A stretch of 64,000 nucleotides of DNA from Rossellomorea aquimaris TF-12 (GCF_001648555.1 NZ_LQXM01000026.1:62001-126000), one strand, 5' to 3'; numbered from the stretch's first letter, positions 1 to 8,980 are shown. The notes: generated from the sequence alone by a model not told the origin. Numbers and translations are program-made.

Positions 1-1
1 C

Positions 2-1360
2 CAGTTAATGAATGATTATGATTCTGAACTGGCAAAAAGCTGCTATAATACGTCCCTTGAACTGATGAGTCAAATTAATATCTCAAGGGGAAAAGCAGAG
101 CCTTATATGGGGCTATCTATTTTGTATGGGAGATTAGGAGAATATCAGAAAGCTAAAGAATTAGCTGAACAGGCGCTGCACGAAACAGAGAAAGTTGAAG
201 ATTTATGGCTGTCTTCGTTAATACTGTTGTCTTCTGGGATAAATGATTTTTATAAGGGTGAGCTTCAAGCAGCCGAGAAGAGCATTGAACGAGCGTCCAC
301 ACAATTCGAAGCATGTGGTGATCGCTATGGAAAAATGCTGACGGATTTATGGAAAAGTAGCATCTACTATAAGACAGGAAATCAAGAAATGTTTGCAGAG
401 AACATCATGTCTTGCTTAAATGAGGTTCAAACTGGAGAGTTCGGGTTCGTCTTTCTTAAACCGACAACATTTGGTCCGAAAGATCTTCAAATGAATATTC
501 CATTATTAGTGAAGGCTTATCAAGAAGGAATACACGCTCCTTACTGCCAGCAGCTCTTAACAACGTTAGGGTATGAAACCATTACTTCTCATCCAGGGTA
601 TACATTAAAAGTACAAAGTCTTGGCCACTTTGAAATATGCTTGGGAGACCATAAGGTAAATGAAAAGGAATGGCAGCGAGATAAAGCAAAGGAATTATTT
701 CAATATCTTCTTATTCAACGAAATCAATTGAAAGGGAAGGAAGAGGTTATTGAGGAATTATGGCCAGAAGGAACAGGCTCTGACCGTGATTTCAAAGTCG
801 CATTAAATACGTTGAATAATGTGTTGGAGCCTAATCGTCAAGCAAGGGGAAAAGCATTTTTTATTCAGCGTCAACAAGAAGGATATCGGTTAAATCCCAT
901 GGCCAGTATAGATTATGATGCAGATCAATTTACAAATTGGATGACCGAAGGACTAAAGGAAAAAGATATAGAAAAATCCATACAATATCTAGAATCAGGA
1001 ATCCACTACTACAAAGGAGTTTTTCTCCCCGATCGAAAAGGGAATTGGTGGTCAGAAAAGGAAAGAGAGCGACTACACCTTCTCTACTTAAGAGGTTTAG
1101 AAAAGCGTGCTCAGCTAGCCATAAGAATGGAGAATGTAGACGAAGCTATCGATTATTGTTTAGGGATTATTGAAAGTGATCCCCTTTGGGAAGAAGCTTA
1201 CCGGATTCTTATGTATAGTTACTATCATAAAAATAATCGCCCACAAGCTGTTAAGTGGTTTCAACGTTGCAAAAGCATATTGGAAGCGGAACTTGGAGTA
1301 GAACCTATGAAAGCCACTCAACAAATGTATGAAATGGTCATCGGTGCAACATCCAATTAA
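2..1360 (+). CDS. BTAD-type transcriptional activator, C-terminal part (5' end outside window)
   Basis: The frame is open to the window edge (codons at 2-7 carry no stop), so the gene begins upstream and only about 450 residues are seen. Counting from the first Met at 8, residues 1-130 are helical TPR-like repeats, residues about 200-285 look like an OmpR-type winged helix (SLGHFEI at the start, ELWPEG later), and residues about 295-445 are a bacterial transcriptional activation domain ending in LGVEP, as in SARP/BTAD regulators. Full-length relatives usually carry an N-terminal ATPase before the TPRs; that part is not visible. It stands upstream of a Liv-type uptake and acyl-CoA cluster in the same orientation and may control it: two promoters there share an 11-bp direct-repeat module of the kind SARPs bind. 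The domain call is firm; the regulatory target is inference. Confidence 0.85.
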   Translation, partial: QLMNDYDSELAKSCYNTSLELMSQINISRGKAEPYMGLSILYGRLGEYQKAKELAEQALHETEKVEDLWLSSLILLSSGINDFYKGELQAAEKSIERASTQFEACGDRYGKMLTDLWKSSIYYKTGNQEMFAENIMSCLNEVQTGEFGFVFLKPTTFGPKDLQMNIPLLVKAYQEGIHAPYCQQLLTTLGYETITSHPGYTLKVQSLGHFEICLGDHKVNEKEWQRDKAKELFQYLLIQRNQLKGKEEVIEELWPEGTGSDRDFKVALNTLNNVLEPNRQARGKAFFIQRQQEGYRLNPMASIDYDADQFTNWMTEGLKEKDIEKSIQYLESGIHYYKGVFLPDRKGNWWSEKERERLHLLYLRGLEKRAQLAIRMENVDEAIDYCLGIIESDPLWEEAYRILMYSYYHKNNRPQAVKWFQRCKSILEAELGVEPMKATQQMYEMVIGATSN

Positions 1361-1389
1361 AAAAGGAGCAGTTTTCATCTGCTCCTTTT
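1361..1389. terminator. Bidirectional terminator
   Basis: Perfect 11-bp arms (1361-1371 and 1379-1389) with a 7-nt loop, A-rich on one side and T-rich on the other. It lies between convergent genes and can serve both the BTAD gene and the HD-GYP gene. Confidence 0.85.
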
Positions 1390-1390
1390 G

Positions 1391-2902
1391 TTATGAATAA
1401 TTCCTTAGCCGGTTCTCCTGACTCGTGTTCATTCGTTTAAGAAAGGCTTCAACAAACACTGAATCCCACTGTGTTCCTTTCCCTTCATTTAATATGGAAA
1501 AGGCTTTTTCAAAAGGCATACCTCTTCGATAAGGTCGATCAGAAGTCATAGCATCAAATGCATCTGCCACAGCAATTAACCGACCAAAGATAGGAATGTC
1601 ATCGCCTATTAGCTTGTCCGGGTATCCACGTCCATCAATCCGTTCGTGATGATGCTTTATTCCAGGCAAAATCGGAAGAAGGTCTTCAGTTAATTGAACG
1701 CCTTTTACAATTTCCTCTCCGATAACAGGGTGACGCTTAATCTGCTCAAACTCTTCATCTGTCAACTTTCCATCCTTTAAAAGAACATCATCTCGGATAC
1801 CGATTTTACCAATATCATGGAGCAAAGCCGATTTTTTGAGTAAATCTATCTCCTTTGAAGACCAGTTACATTCCTCTGCAATATAAACGGAATATTCGGC
1901 TACACGTTTCGAATGACCGGCTGTATAAGGATCTCTGGCATCCAATGTTCCTGCTATTACCGCGAAAAATTGATCAAGGAGTTGTTGATTTTTCTGATCT
2001 CTAAGATTAATCGCTTCAACCATGTGATTAAACCCGGAAAACAAATGAGCAAACTCATCTGTATACGTATTGACGACGAGTGATCGTTGACCTTGTTCTA
2101 CTTTCTCAAAGCTCTTTTCAAGTTCTTTTACGGGGGCTTCAATGCTTTTGAAAATGAGAACAGCACCATAAAAAGCGAGCAAAGTGATAATCAAAATGAG
2201 AACGCCTGCCCATTTCCAATAGTTTGCTAAAAGGTCTGAGTCCGCCATTGATAAGCGAATTTGAGAAGCTAGAGAAAACAGCAAAATCGGAAACAGAGCA
2301 AGAAACAATGAAGCTGCCAGTATTTTTCTTTTTAAACTAATAAATAAATGGGACTGTCTCGATACATCTACCCCATATGTTTTAATGGCTTTCTGTATCA
2401 GGTTTTCTTGTAACGGGTGACAAGCTCGAAAGGTCAAGAAAAATTCAATCAATGCATGAAGAATCGCGACTAAAAATGCACCAGACCAAGCATATAGGAT
2501 ATAGGAATAAGGAATAGATAAAACCCCTGTATTAATGCTAATGAAAGTCATGACAGTTGAGGGGATTGCTAAGCCTAAAAAGTGAGGAAACATGATTCGC
2601 TGCACCGTTAACAGAGGAAATCTTTCTGCTTGTTTGTAAGCGTCTGAAAGAATCTCAAAATCTAATGCACCTTCTGTATAGATTCTTTTAATTGGACGAA
2701 TATGTTTCTGATACACAATGAATTCACAACTGAACATCGTAAAGATAGAAATGGCGATAATTGCGCCCATTGCAAAAAGCTCGTTTTCTGTAAGAGCAAG
2801 GGTTTGAAAAATAAATACAGAACCAACGCCAAAAACGGCAATCAAGCTACCTAATATATAGTTTTTAATGATTGTACGTTGAAATTGCTGAAATACATTC
2901 AA
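1391..2902 (-). CDS. HD-GYP domain membrane protein (putative c-di-GMP phosphodiesterase)
   Basis: The N-terminal half is membrane-embedded with several hydrophobic segments, followed by a HAMP-like linker and a C-terminal HD-GYP domain. Visible motifs are HDIGKIGI and, further on, HHERIDGRGYP, so the HD and GYP signatures are both intact. HD-GYP proteins hydrolyse cyclic di-GMP; the membrane half suggests signal input, but the signal is unknown. Start choice: the ORF can be extended to ATG at 2929, but that ATG has no Shine-Dalgarno site and lies only about 12 nt from a TATAAT box (2941-2946, minus strand). GGAGG at 2911-2915 stands 8 nt before a TTG at 2902, which gives MNVFQQFQRT and is preferred here. 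Convergent with the BTAD gene. Confidence 0.85.
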   Translation of the reverse strand: MNVFQQFQRTIIKNYILGSLIAVFGVGSVFIFQTLALTENELFAMGAIIAISIFTMFSCEFIVYQKHIRPIKRIYTEGALDFEILSDAYKQAERFPLLTVQRIMFPHFLGLAIPSTVMTFISINTGVLSIPYSYILYAWSGAFLVAILHALIEFFLTFRACHPLQENLIQKAIKTYGVDVSRQSHLFISLKRKILAASLFLALFPILLFSLASQIRLSMADSDLLANYWKWAGVLILIITLLAFYGAVLIFKSIEAPVKELEKSFEKVEQGQRSLVVNTYTDEFAHLFSGFNHMVEAINLRDQKNQQLLDQFFAVIAGTLDARDPYTAGHSKRVAEYSVYIAEECNWSSKEIDLLKKSALLHDIGKIGIRDDVLLKDGKLTDEEFEQIKRHPVIGEEIVKGVQLTEDLLPILPGIKHHHERIDGRGYPDKLIGDDIPIFGRLIAVADAFDAMTSDRPYRRGMPFEKAFSILNEGKGTQWDSVFVEAFLKRMNTSQENRLRNYS

Positions 2903-2940
2903 GGATAAATCCTCCATTTTTACTAACATCTAGTACTATC

Positions 2941-2946
2941 ATTATA
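2941..2946 (-). promoter_or_regulatory. Possible -10 box of the HD-GYP gene
   Basis: TATAAT on the minus strand. The sequence 17 nt upstream (TTTTCC) is a poor -35. Transcription from here would start only a few nt before the ATG at 2929, supporting the downstream TTG start. Confidence 0.4.
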
Positions 2947-3078
2947 TAGTAAAAATAGAGGAGGGAAAATGCTATAGAACTATTTTTAGAAGTTAGTACA
3001 TAAATTTAAGTGAATACTTGCTTCTTATACTAGATTATTAACCATTTTTTCTCTTAGATTAAATGAGATAGAACATGG

Positions 3079-3159
3079 AATGGGACAGGTAGACTCATTT
3101 TCATAGGAATTGGGCCAGATGCTTTGTGAATTGGGCCACTTTCCATAACTATTGGGCCA
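3079..3159. repeat. 21-nt periodic degenerate array, core ATTGGGCCA
   Basis: The 9-mer ATTGGGCCA occurs at 3109, 3130 and 3151, exactly 21 nt apart; a variant AATGGGACA lies at 3079, off phase. The 12 nt between cores differ from copy to copy. The rest of the 2930-3280 gap holds the livJ promoter and no gene. The array is non-coding as far as I can see. Confidence 0.7.
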
Positions 3160-3198
3160 GGTTGTGAACTTCATATCATCGAAGACTATCTCCTCGAC

Positions 3199-3236
3199 TG
3201 TAACTCATTTGTAACTCCCTTTTCTTAAGATAAAGT
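3199..3236 (+). promoter_or_regulatory. Promoter of the liv operon with 11-bp direct repeat
   Basis: Two copies of TGTAACT start at 3199 and 3210 (11-bp spacing). The second overlaps a -35-like TTGTAA (3209-3214), followed by a 16-nt spacer and TAAAGT (3231-3236). The same arrangement precedes the acyl-CoA ligase gene at 13957-13995. Direct repeats with helical-turn spacing near -35 are typical of OmpR-type winged-helix activators. Confidence 0.55.
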
Positions 3237-3280
3237 CAAAGCTATTATCGCTTTAGTTCATGTTTAAGGGGGAGAAAAAT

Positions 3281-4507
3281 ATGAAATATTCGTTTAAATG
3301 GTCTGCCTTAATGATTTTTTTATCTTGTTTACTGGTCGTGACGAGTGCATGTAATTCCCAAAGTAGCGGTGGATCAGGGGAAAAAGAAACAGAAAAAGAA
3401 CAAGAAACGGTCAAAATAGGAGTGCTTGCTTCACTGACAGGAGCATTAGAGTCTTATGGGAAGCAAACTCAACGTGGATTTGAACTTGGTTTAGAGTATG
3501 CCACTGATGGAACGATGGAGGTGGCTGGGAAGAAAATAGAAGTGGTCTTTGAAGATACAGAAACAAAACCTGAAGTAGCTGTTCAAAAAGCGACAAAACT
3601 ATTTGAAGAAGATGGCGTTGATTTTCTAGTAGGTTCTTCAAGTTCTGGTGATACGTTAGCAGTACTCCCTCTTGCAGAGGAATATGAAAAAATAATGATT
3701 GTTGAGCCGGCTGTTGCAGATAGTATTACTGGTTCAGAGTTCAATCCTTATATCTTTAGGACAGGAAGAAACTCATCACAGGATGCGGTGGCAGGTGCAG
3801 CAGCAATTGCGAAGGATGGAGTCAAAATTGCTACATTAGCACCGGATTATTCCTTTGGTCGAGATGGTGTAGCAGCCTTTAAAGAAGCTGCTGAAAACCT
3901 TGGTGCAGAGATTGTTCATGAAGAATATGCAGACCCTGCGGCAACAGATTTTACTTCTAACCTTCAAAAGATTATTGAAAGTAAACCAGACTACCTATTC
4001 GTCATCTGGGCTGGAGCGAATTCACCTTGGAATCAGATTGGTGATATGAAGCTTCAAGAAAAAGGGATTAAAATTTCGACTGGAGCTCCAGATATTCCTG
4101 CATTATCTGTTATGGAACCGTTAGTTGGAATGGAAGGCTTCAGTGTGTATTACCATGAACTGCCTGACAATGAGATTAATAACTGGTTAGTAGAAGAGCA
4201 TAAAAAGAAATACGACGGTGAAGTACCAGACCTGTTTACACCAGGTGGGATGAGTGCAGCAATTTCCATTGTTGAAGCGTTAAAGAATACAGAAGGGGAT
4301 TTAGATCCAGATACTCTTATAGAGACGATGGAGGGGATGAGCTTTGACACTCCAAAAGGAACAATGACATTCCGGGAAGAAGATCATCAAGCACTACAAA
4401 CCTTGTATTCTATTAAGTTAGAGAAGAAAGATGGGGTTCCTTATCCTGTTCCAGTGTTAATTAGAGAACTCTCTCCAGAAGAAACAGCTCCTCCTATACG
4501 AAATTAA
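3281..4507 (+). CDS. ABC transporter substrate-binding lipoprotein, branched-chain amino acid (LivJ) type
   Basis: Type I periplasmic-binding fold of the Leu/Ile/Val-binding family, 408 residues, tethered to the outer face of the membrane. A lipoprotein signal peptide ends in VTSAC, followed by a Ser/Gly/Glu/Lys-rich linker; the mature domain begins with VKIGVLASLTGALESYG, a hallmark of the family. The ATG at 3281 is chosen because AAGGGGGAG stands just before it; an ATG at 3260 lies upstream of that site. It is the first gene of the uptake operon and is separated from the ATPase gene by a hairpin, which could raise its expression above the other components. The substrate is not readable from the sequence. 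The neighbouring acyl-CoA genes suggest a carboxylic acid rather than an amino acid, which is inference. Confidence 0.9.
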   Translation: MKYSFKWSALMIFLSCLLVVTSACNSQSSGGSGEKETEKEQETVKIGVLASLTGALESYGKQTQRGFELGLEYATDGTMEVAGKKIEVVFEDTETKPEVAVQKATKLFEEDGVDFLVGSSSSGDTLAVLPLAEEYEKIMIVEPAVADSITGSEFNPYIFRTGRNSSQDAVAGAAAIAKDGVKIATLAPDYSFGRDGVAAFKEAAENLGAEIVHEEYADPAATDFTSNLQKIIESKPDYLFVIWAGANSPWNQIGDMKLQEKGIKISTGAPDIPALSVMEPLVGMEGFSVYYHELPDNEINNWLVEEHKKKYDGEVPDLFTPGGMSAAISIVEALKNTEGDLDPDTLIETMEGMSFDTPKGTMTFREEDHQALQTLYSIKLEKKDGVPYPVPVLIRELSPEETAPPIRN

Positions 4508-4512
4508 AGAGC

Positions 4513-4586
4513 AAGGGGTTGACTAGCAAATGTCGGGCTTAAACCTTCATTGAAGGGCTTGATACTTTGTTTACAGTCAACCCCTT
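4513..4586 (+). promoter_or_regulatory. Intra-operon inverted repeat between binding-protein and ATPase genes
   Basis: Perfect 12-nt arms AAGGGGTTGACT (4513-4524) and its complement (4575-4586) enclose about 50 nt that include a smaller CCTTCA/TGAAGG hairpin. There is no T-run, so it is more likely an mRNA-stabilising or processing structure than a terminator. Confidence 0.5.
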
Positions 4587-4612
4587 TCATGAAACCAGAA
4601 TGGGGTGAAAAA

Positions 4613-5377
4613 ATGAGTATACTAGAAACAAAAAATTTGACCATTACCTTTGGCGGACATACAGCTGTAGATGATGTGACCTTTTCTGTTCCTGAAAAAA
4701 AGTTTAAATCTATTATTGGACCAAATGGTGCCGGGAAGACAACATTGTTTAACTTACTTAGTGGTCAATTAAAGCCATCTAGTGGAGAAGTCTTTTTAAA
4801 AGGAAAGAATATAACGAAGCTTTCGCCAACAAAACGTGCTCGTTTAGGTATTGGTCGCTCCTTCCAAATGACCAATGTTTTCCCTCATTTAACCGTATTG
4901 GAAAATGTTAGATTGGCGGTTCAATCAAAGCGGGGAATACGGTATGTCATGCATAAAAACATTCAAACCTTTGGAAGTGTTTTAAAGGAAGCAGAAGAGC
5001 TTCTAAATCTTGTAATGCTATCGACTAAAGGAAATTCACTGGCGGTGAATTTAGCCCATGGAGAAAAAAGAAAGTTAGAGATTGCTATGCTTCTAGCGTT
5101 AGATACTGAAATCTTATTATTAGATGAGCCTACTGCCGGTATGTCGTTAGAGGAGGTGCCTGCCATATTGGAGGTCATTCGCAACATAAAATCTCAAGGA
5201 GATAAAACCATCGTTCTTATTGAACACAAGATGGATATGATTATGGATCTGTCAGATTCAATTATGGTCCTTTTCAATGGCAGGTTACTTGCAGATGATC
5301 ATCCGAAGGAAATAATGAAAAATGAACAGGTACAATCAGCTTATCTAGGAGGTCTATATGATGACCACACTGCTTAA
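4613..5377 (+). CDS. ABC transporter ATP-binding protein, LivG type
   Basis: Cytoplasmic ATPase subunit of the branched-chain amino acid type importer, 254 residues. Walker A GPNGAGKTT is near residue 37, the signature region reads AHGEKRKLEIAM, and Walker B is LLLDEPTAGMS, the last typical of LivG. The start is taken at ATG 4613, which follows GGGGTG; the frame is open back to 4550, but that stretch overlaps the intergenic hairpin and has no ribosome site. It overlaps the next ATPase gene by 20 nt, so the two are probably translationally coupled. Confidence 0.9.
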   Translation: MSILETKNLTITFGGHTAVDDVTFSVPEKKFKSIIGPNGAGKTTLFNLLSGQLKPSSGEVFLKGKNITKLSPTKRARLGIGRSFQMTNVFPHLTVLENVRLAVQSKRGIRYVMHKNIQTFGSVLKEAEELLNLVMLSTKGNSLAVNLAHGEKRKLEIAMLLALDTEILLLDEPTAGMSLEEVPAILEVIRNIKSQGDKTIVLIEHKMDMIMDLSDSIMVLFNGRLLADDHPKEIMKNEQVQSAYLGGLYDDHTA

Positions 5378-6068
5378 GGTAGATGGTATTGAAACATATA
5401 TTGATCAGTATCACATCCTTCAGGGAGTTTCCTTTGAAGTGAAGAAAGGCGAAGTAACTGTGTTATTAGGTAGAAATGGAGCGGGGAAAACTACAAGTCT
5501 TCGAACCATCATGGGTCTAACACCTCCTTCATCAGGAAAGATATTCTACAAGGATGAAGAAATTCAAAGACTTCCGACCTTCAAGGTAGCGAACAAAGGT
5601 ATTGGCTATGTACCAGAAGATCAAGGCATATTTGGCGATCTTACAGTTGAAGAAAACATGAAGGTTGCCATAAAGAATTATGATCAAGAAACAGAAGATC
5701 GTATGACATGGATTACGGATCTTTTTCCAGACCTTAAAAAGTTTTGGAAGAAAGCCGGGGGGAATTTAAGTGGTGGTCAAAAACAAATGCTATCCATTGC
5801 TAGAGCTTACTTAAATAATAATGACTTAATACTGATTGATGAACCAAGCAAGGGACTGGCCCCCATCGTTGTAGAGAAAGTGATGGAAACGATAGTAGAA
5901 ATGAAAGAAAAAACAACGATACTCCTTGTGGAACAAAATTTCATTATGGCTAGTCAAATAGGTGACCGCTTTTACATTATCGATGATGGGAAAACGGTTC
6001 ACAATGGACGGATGGAAGCATTAGTAAAGGACGAAGAAATGAAGAAGAAATATTTAGGGATTGCATGA
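5358..6068 (+). CDS. ABC transporter ATP-binding protein, LivF type
   Basis: Second ATPase of the importer, 236 residues. Motifs: Walker A GRNGAGKTT, signature LSGGQKQ, Walker B LILIDEPSKGLAP and an H-loop region VEQN, all typical of LivF. GGAGG lies 5 nt before ATG 5358 (a second ATG follows directly). It starts inside the end of the LivG gene. With LivG it should form the ATPase heterodimer that drives the two permeases encoded next. Confidence 0.9.
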   Translation: MMTTLLKVDGIETYIDQYHILQGVSFEVKKGEVTVLLGRNGAGKTTSLRTIMGLTPPSSGKIFYKDEEIQRLPTFKVANKGIGYVPEDQGIFGDLTVEENMKVAIKNYDQETEDRMTWITDLFPDLKKFWKKAGGNLSGGQKQMLSIARAYLNNNDLILIDEPSKGLAPIVVEKVMETIVEMKEKTTILLVEQNFIMASQIGDRFYIIDDGKTVHNGRMEALVKDEEMKKKYLGIA

Positions 6069-6080
6069 GGAGGGAATAAA

Positions 6081-6941
6081 GTGGACCTCATTATTAACTT
6101 AGCCCTTAATGGATTAGCAACAGGAATGCTCATCTTTTTATTAGCGGCAGGATTAACATTAATATTCGGTTTAATGGATGTTTTGAACTTTGCCCACGGT
6201 GGTTTATTTGCCTGGGGAGCCTATAGCGGTGTTTGGGTATATACGGTCACGGATAGCTTTGTTATGGGGATTATTGGTGCCATTGTAACGGGGTTGATTT
6301 TAGGGATGGTTACTGAGAAGTTTATTATTCAACCTGTGTATGGTAATCACGTTCAACAAATCCTTATAACTTTAGGGTTTATGCTGGTTCTATCAGAAAT
6401 GTTAAAGGTGGTATGGGGACCAAACCAATTATCAGCTAAAGCCCCAGACTATTTAGCAGGTAGCTGGCTGATTGGGGATATTATTGTAATCAAATATCGT
6501 GTATTTATTATTGTCATTGGCTTTTTTATCTTTGCAATCGTTCAGCTTATATTGAATAAAACAAGAATTGGCCTGATTGTTCGAGCAGGTGTAATGAATA
6601 AAGAAATGGTAGAAGCCTTTGGCATCAATATTAAAAGAGTGTTTATGTATGTCTTTATGGTAGGTTCTGCATTAGCAGCGCTTGGAGGTATCCTTTTAGC
6701 TCCTTATTCAGGTGTGATTTATGCGGAAATGGGGATGGAATTTGCTATTTTAGCCTTCATCGTCGTAGTCATTGGAGGAATGGGAAGTTTTCCTGGGTCC
6801 CTGTTTGCAGCTGTTTTAGTGGGATTATCAGGCTCGTTTATGACATATTATGTTCCTGAATTATCACTTGCTGTCAATATGATCTTAATGGCCCTTGTAC
6901 TTATTTTTAGACCACAAGGATTATTTACAGTAAAGGGGTGA
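6081..6941 (+). CDS. Branched-chain amino acid type ABC permease, LivH type
   Basis: Integral membrane permease of 286 residues with about eight hydrophobic segments. The N-terminus (LNGLATGMLIFLLAAGLTLIFG, read in part) and the DVLNFAHGGL motif are characteristic of LivH. It starts at GTG 6081 after GAGGAGGG. It lies 12 nt after the LivF gene and 4 nt before the LivM gene in the same operon. Confidence 0.9.
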   Translation: MDLIINLALNGLATGMLIFLLAAGLTLIFGLMDVLNFAHGGLFAWGAYSGVWVYTVTDSFVMGIIGAIVTGLILGMVTEKFIIQPVYGNHVQQILITLGFMLVLSEMLKVVWGPNQLSAKAPDYLAGSWLIGDIIVIKYRVFIIVIGFFIFAIVQLILNKTRIGLIVRAGVMNKEMVEAFGINIKRVFMYVFMVGSALAALGGILLAPYSGVIYAEMGMEFAILAFIVVVIGGMGSFPGSLFAAVLVGLSGSFMTYYVPELSLAVNMILMALVLIFRPQGLFTVKG

Positions 6942-6945
6942 GGAA

Positions 6946-7941
6946 ATGAAAATCCTTCAGCGACGATCCAATCTTTTTTTTAGTATAACGATACTTATAT
7001 TAATTGCGTTTCCTTTTATAAATGATTCTAGAAGTATGATGATTCTCCTGACTCAAGTGTTCATATTTGGTGTATTTGCCATGAGTTACGATCTTCTTCT
7101 AGGGTACACAGGCATTGTATCCTTTGGTCATGCTATGTTCTTTGGAATTGGTGCCTATACAACAGGTATTTTCCTAGACCGAATGGAACCTACCATGTTT
7201 TGGTTATTTGTGTCTTTATTAGTCGCGTTCCTGATTGCAGGATTTGTCAGCTATATTGTTGGACTCTTGACATTAAGACTCAAAAGTCACTTCTATGCCA
7301 TGTTAACCTTAGCCTTTGCAGGGTTGTTTCTAGTTGGGGCAGAGAAGTGGAGAACGTTAACATTTGGAAATGATGGCTTTACCTTTCGTACGCCAGATTT
7401 ATTAAAAGATCGTATGATTTTTTACTTTGTTTGTCTTGGTGTAATGGTATTGATCTTCCTACTCCTTAAACGATTTACACATTCTCCAGCCGGTTCTGTT
7501 CTTCAAGCGATTCGTGAAAATGAACAACGAGCAGAATCACTGGGATTTCAAGTTCTCCACTATAAAATTTTAGCCAGTGTAGTAGCGGGTGTTATTGCCA
7601 GTTTTGCAGGTTCTTTATACAGCCTGTCATTACGATTTGTTAATACAAGTGTCTTTACGATGGACGTAACACTGGATGCTCTCCTTATGACCATCATCGG
7701 TGGAGTTGGAACATTAATTGGACCGTTAGTTGGAGCAGGGTTGATTGAATTCGCGCATCATTGGTTAACGGAGCTTGCGAAAACATACCCCATATTTGAG
7801 AGATGGATTATCTTCTTCGGAATTCTTTATATTCTAGCTGTGATGTTTTTCCCGGCAGGAATTGTCGGAACTTTAAGGAAAATAAATAGAAAAAAACGCG
7901 TGAACAATGTAAAAATAGATGAGAAAAAAATGACAGGCTAG
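6946..7941 (+). CDS. Branched-chain amino acid type ABC permease, LivM type
   Basis: Second permease, 331 residues, with about nine hydrophobic segments and a basic tail ending in a Lys-rich stretch. The motifs GYTGIVSFGHAMFFGIGAYT and FRTPDLL-type loops match LivM. The ATG follows GGGGTGAGG at the end of the LivH gene. It completes the importer: lipoprotein, LivG, LivF, LivH, LivM. Confidence 0.9.
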   Translation: MKILQRRSNLFFSITILILIAFPFINDSRSMMILLTQVFIFGVFAMSYDLLLGYTGIVSFGHAMFFGIGAYTTGIFLDRMEPTMFWLFVSLLVAFLIAGFVSYIVGLLTLRLKSHFYAMLTLAFAGLFLVGAEKWRTLTFGNDGFTFRTPDLLKDRMIFYFVCLGVMVLIFLLLKRFTHSPAGSVLQAIRENEQRAESLGFQVLHYKILASVVAGVIASFAGSLYSLSLRFVNTSVFTMDVTLDALLMTIIGGVGTLIGPLVGAGLIEFAHHWLTELAKTYPIFERWIIFFGILYILAVMFFPAGIVGTLRKINRKKRVNNVKIDEKKMTG

Positions 7942-7956
7942 TGAGGAGGGTCTTCT

Positions 7957-8967
7957 TTGAAAATCGGAATTCTTAGTACGGGAATGTATTTACCTGTAAA
8001 CACCATGACAGGTGAAGAAATTGCATCTAAAGCAGGACTTCCAGTAGAAGTTGTCGAAAATAAAATGGGGATCAAAAAGAAAACGATTCCAGGACCTGAT
8101 GATCACACTGTTGCAATGGGCATCCATGCTGCAAATAGAGCCATAGAGAAGGCGAATTTAGAACCAAAGGATATTGATGTCGTCATTTATGTGGGTGAAG
8201 AGCATAAAGAATATCCACTTTGGACAGCTTCCATAAAGCTACAAGAAGAGATTGGTGCATATCACGCTTGGGCATTTGATGTTGCTTTACGCTGTGGAAC
8301 AACCATTATGGCTATGAAACTGGCAAAAAGCTTACTAGAAACGGACCCGGAAATGAAAACAATTCTATTGGCAGGTGGCTATCGCAATTGTGATTTTATT
8401 GATTACAGAAATAATCGAACGCGGTTCATGTTTAATTTGGCTGCTGGTGGAGGTGCTTTGATTCTCCAAAAAGGCTTTAAAAAAAATCATTTACTCCAAA
8501 CTTCGATCGTAACAGATGGTTCATTTTCTGAGGATGTAATTGTTCCAGTGGGAGGAACAAAGGAGCCATTGACAGAAAGCTCTCTACAACAAGGCTTGTA
8601 CAGATTGGATGTCACAGATCCAGAAGGAATGAAAAGAAGATTAGAGCAAAAATCCATGGACAATTTTTTGAAGGTAATTCGACAATCTCTTTACAAGAGT
8701 GGCTTTGAAGAAAAAGATATCTCCTATGTGGCTATGCTGCATATGAAAAGGTCTGCTCATCAATTTGTCTTAAAGGAATTAGGCCTAAGGGAAAATCAAT
8801 CCATATATTTAGAAGAATACGGCCATATCGGCCAATTTGATCAAATCCTATCTCTTGAACTTGCCGAACAAAGTGGCCTGCTTAAGGAAGGTGATATCGT
8901 TGTTATGGTAAGTGCGGGGATTGGGTATGCTTGGGGCGCAACGACCATTATTTGGGGAAATTCGTAA
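7957..8967 (+). CDS. 3-oxoacyl-ACP synthase III (FabH)-like thiolase-fold enzyme
   Basis: 336 residues with the two-domain KAS III fold. The catalytic Cys is C113 in FDVALRCGTT, the counterpart of FDVAAACAG in FabH. The His region reads HMKRSAHQ, and the position of the usual catalytic Asn (GNTS in FabH) appears as YGHIGQ, so the triad differs from standard FabH. This suggests an acyl-CoA condensing or thiolytic role rather than housekeeping fatty acid initiation, in keeping with the transporter and thiolase neighbours. The start is TTG 7957 after GAGGAGGG, 15 nt behind the LivM gene, so it is in the same operon. The exact reaction cannot be assigned. Confidence 0.75.
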   Translation: MKIGILSTGMYLPVNTMTGEEIASKAGLPVEVVENKMGIKKKTIPGPDDHTVAMGIHAANRAIEKANLEPKDIDVVIYVGEEHKEYPLWTASIKLQEEIGAYHAWAFDVALRCGTTIMAMKLAKSLLETDPEMKTILLAGGYRNCDFIDYRNNRTRFMFNLAAGGGALILQKGFKKNHLLQTSIVTDGSFSEDVIVPVGGTKEPLTESSLQQGLYRLDVTDPEGMKRRLEQKSMDNFLKVIRQSLYKSGFEEKDISYVAMLHMKRSAHQFVLKELGLRENQSIYLEEYGHIGQFDQILSLELAEQSGLLKEGDIVVMVSAGIGYAWGATTIIWGNS

Positions 8968-8980
8968 GGGGGCACAAACA

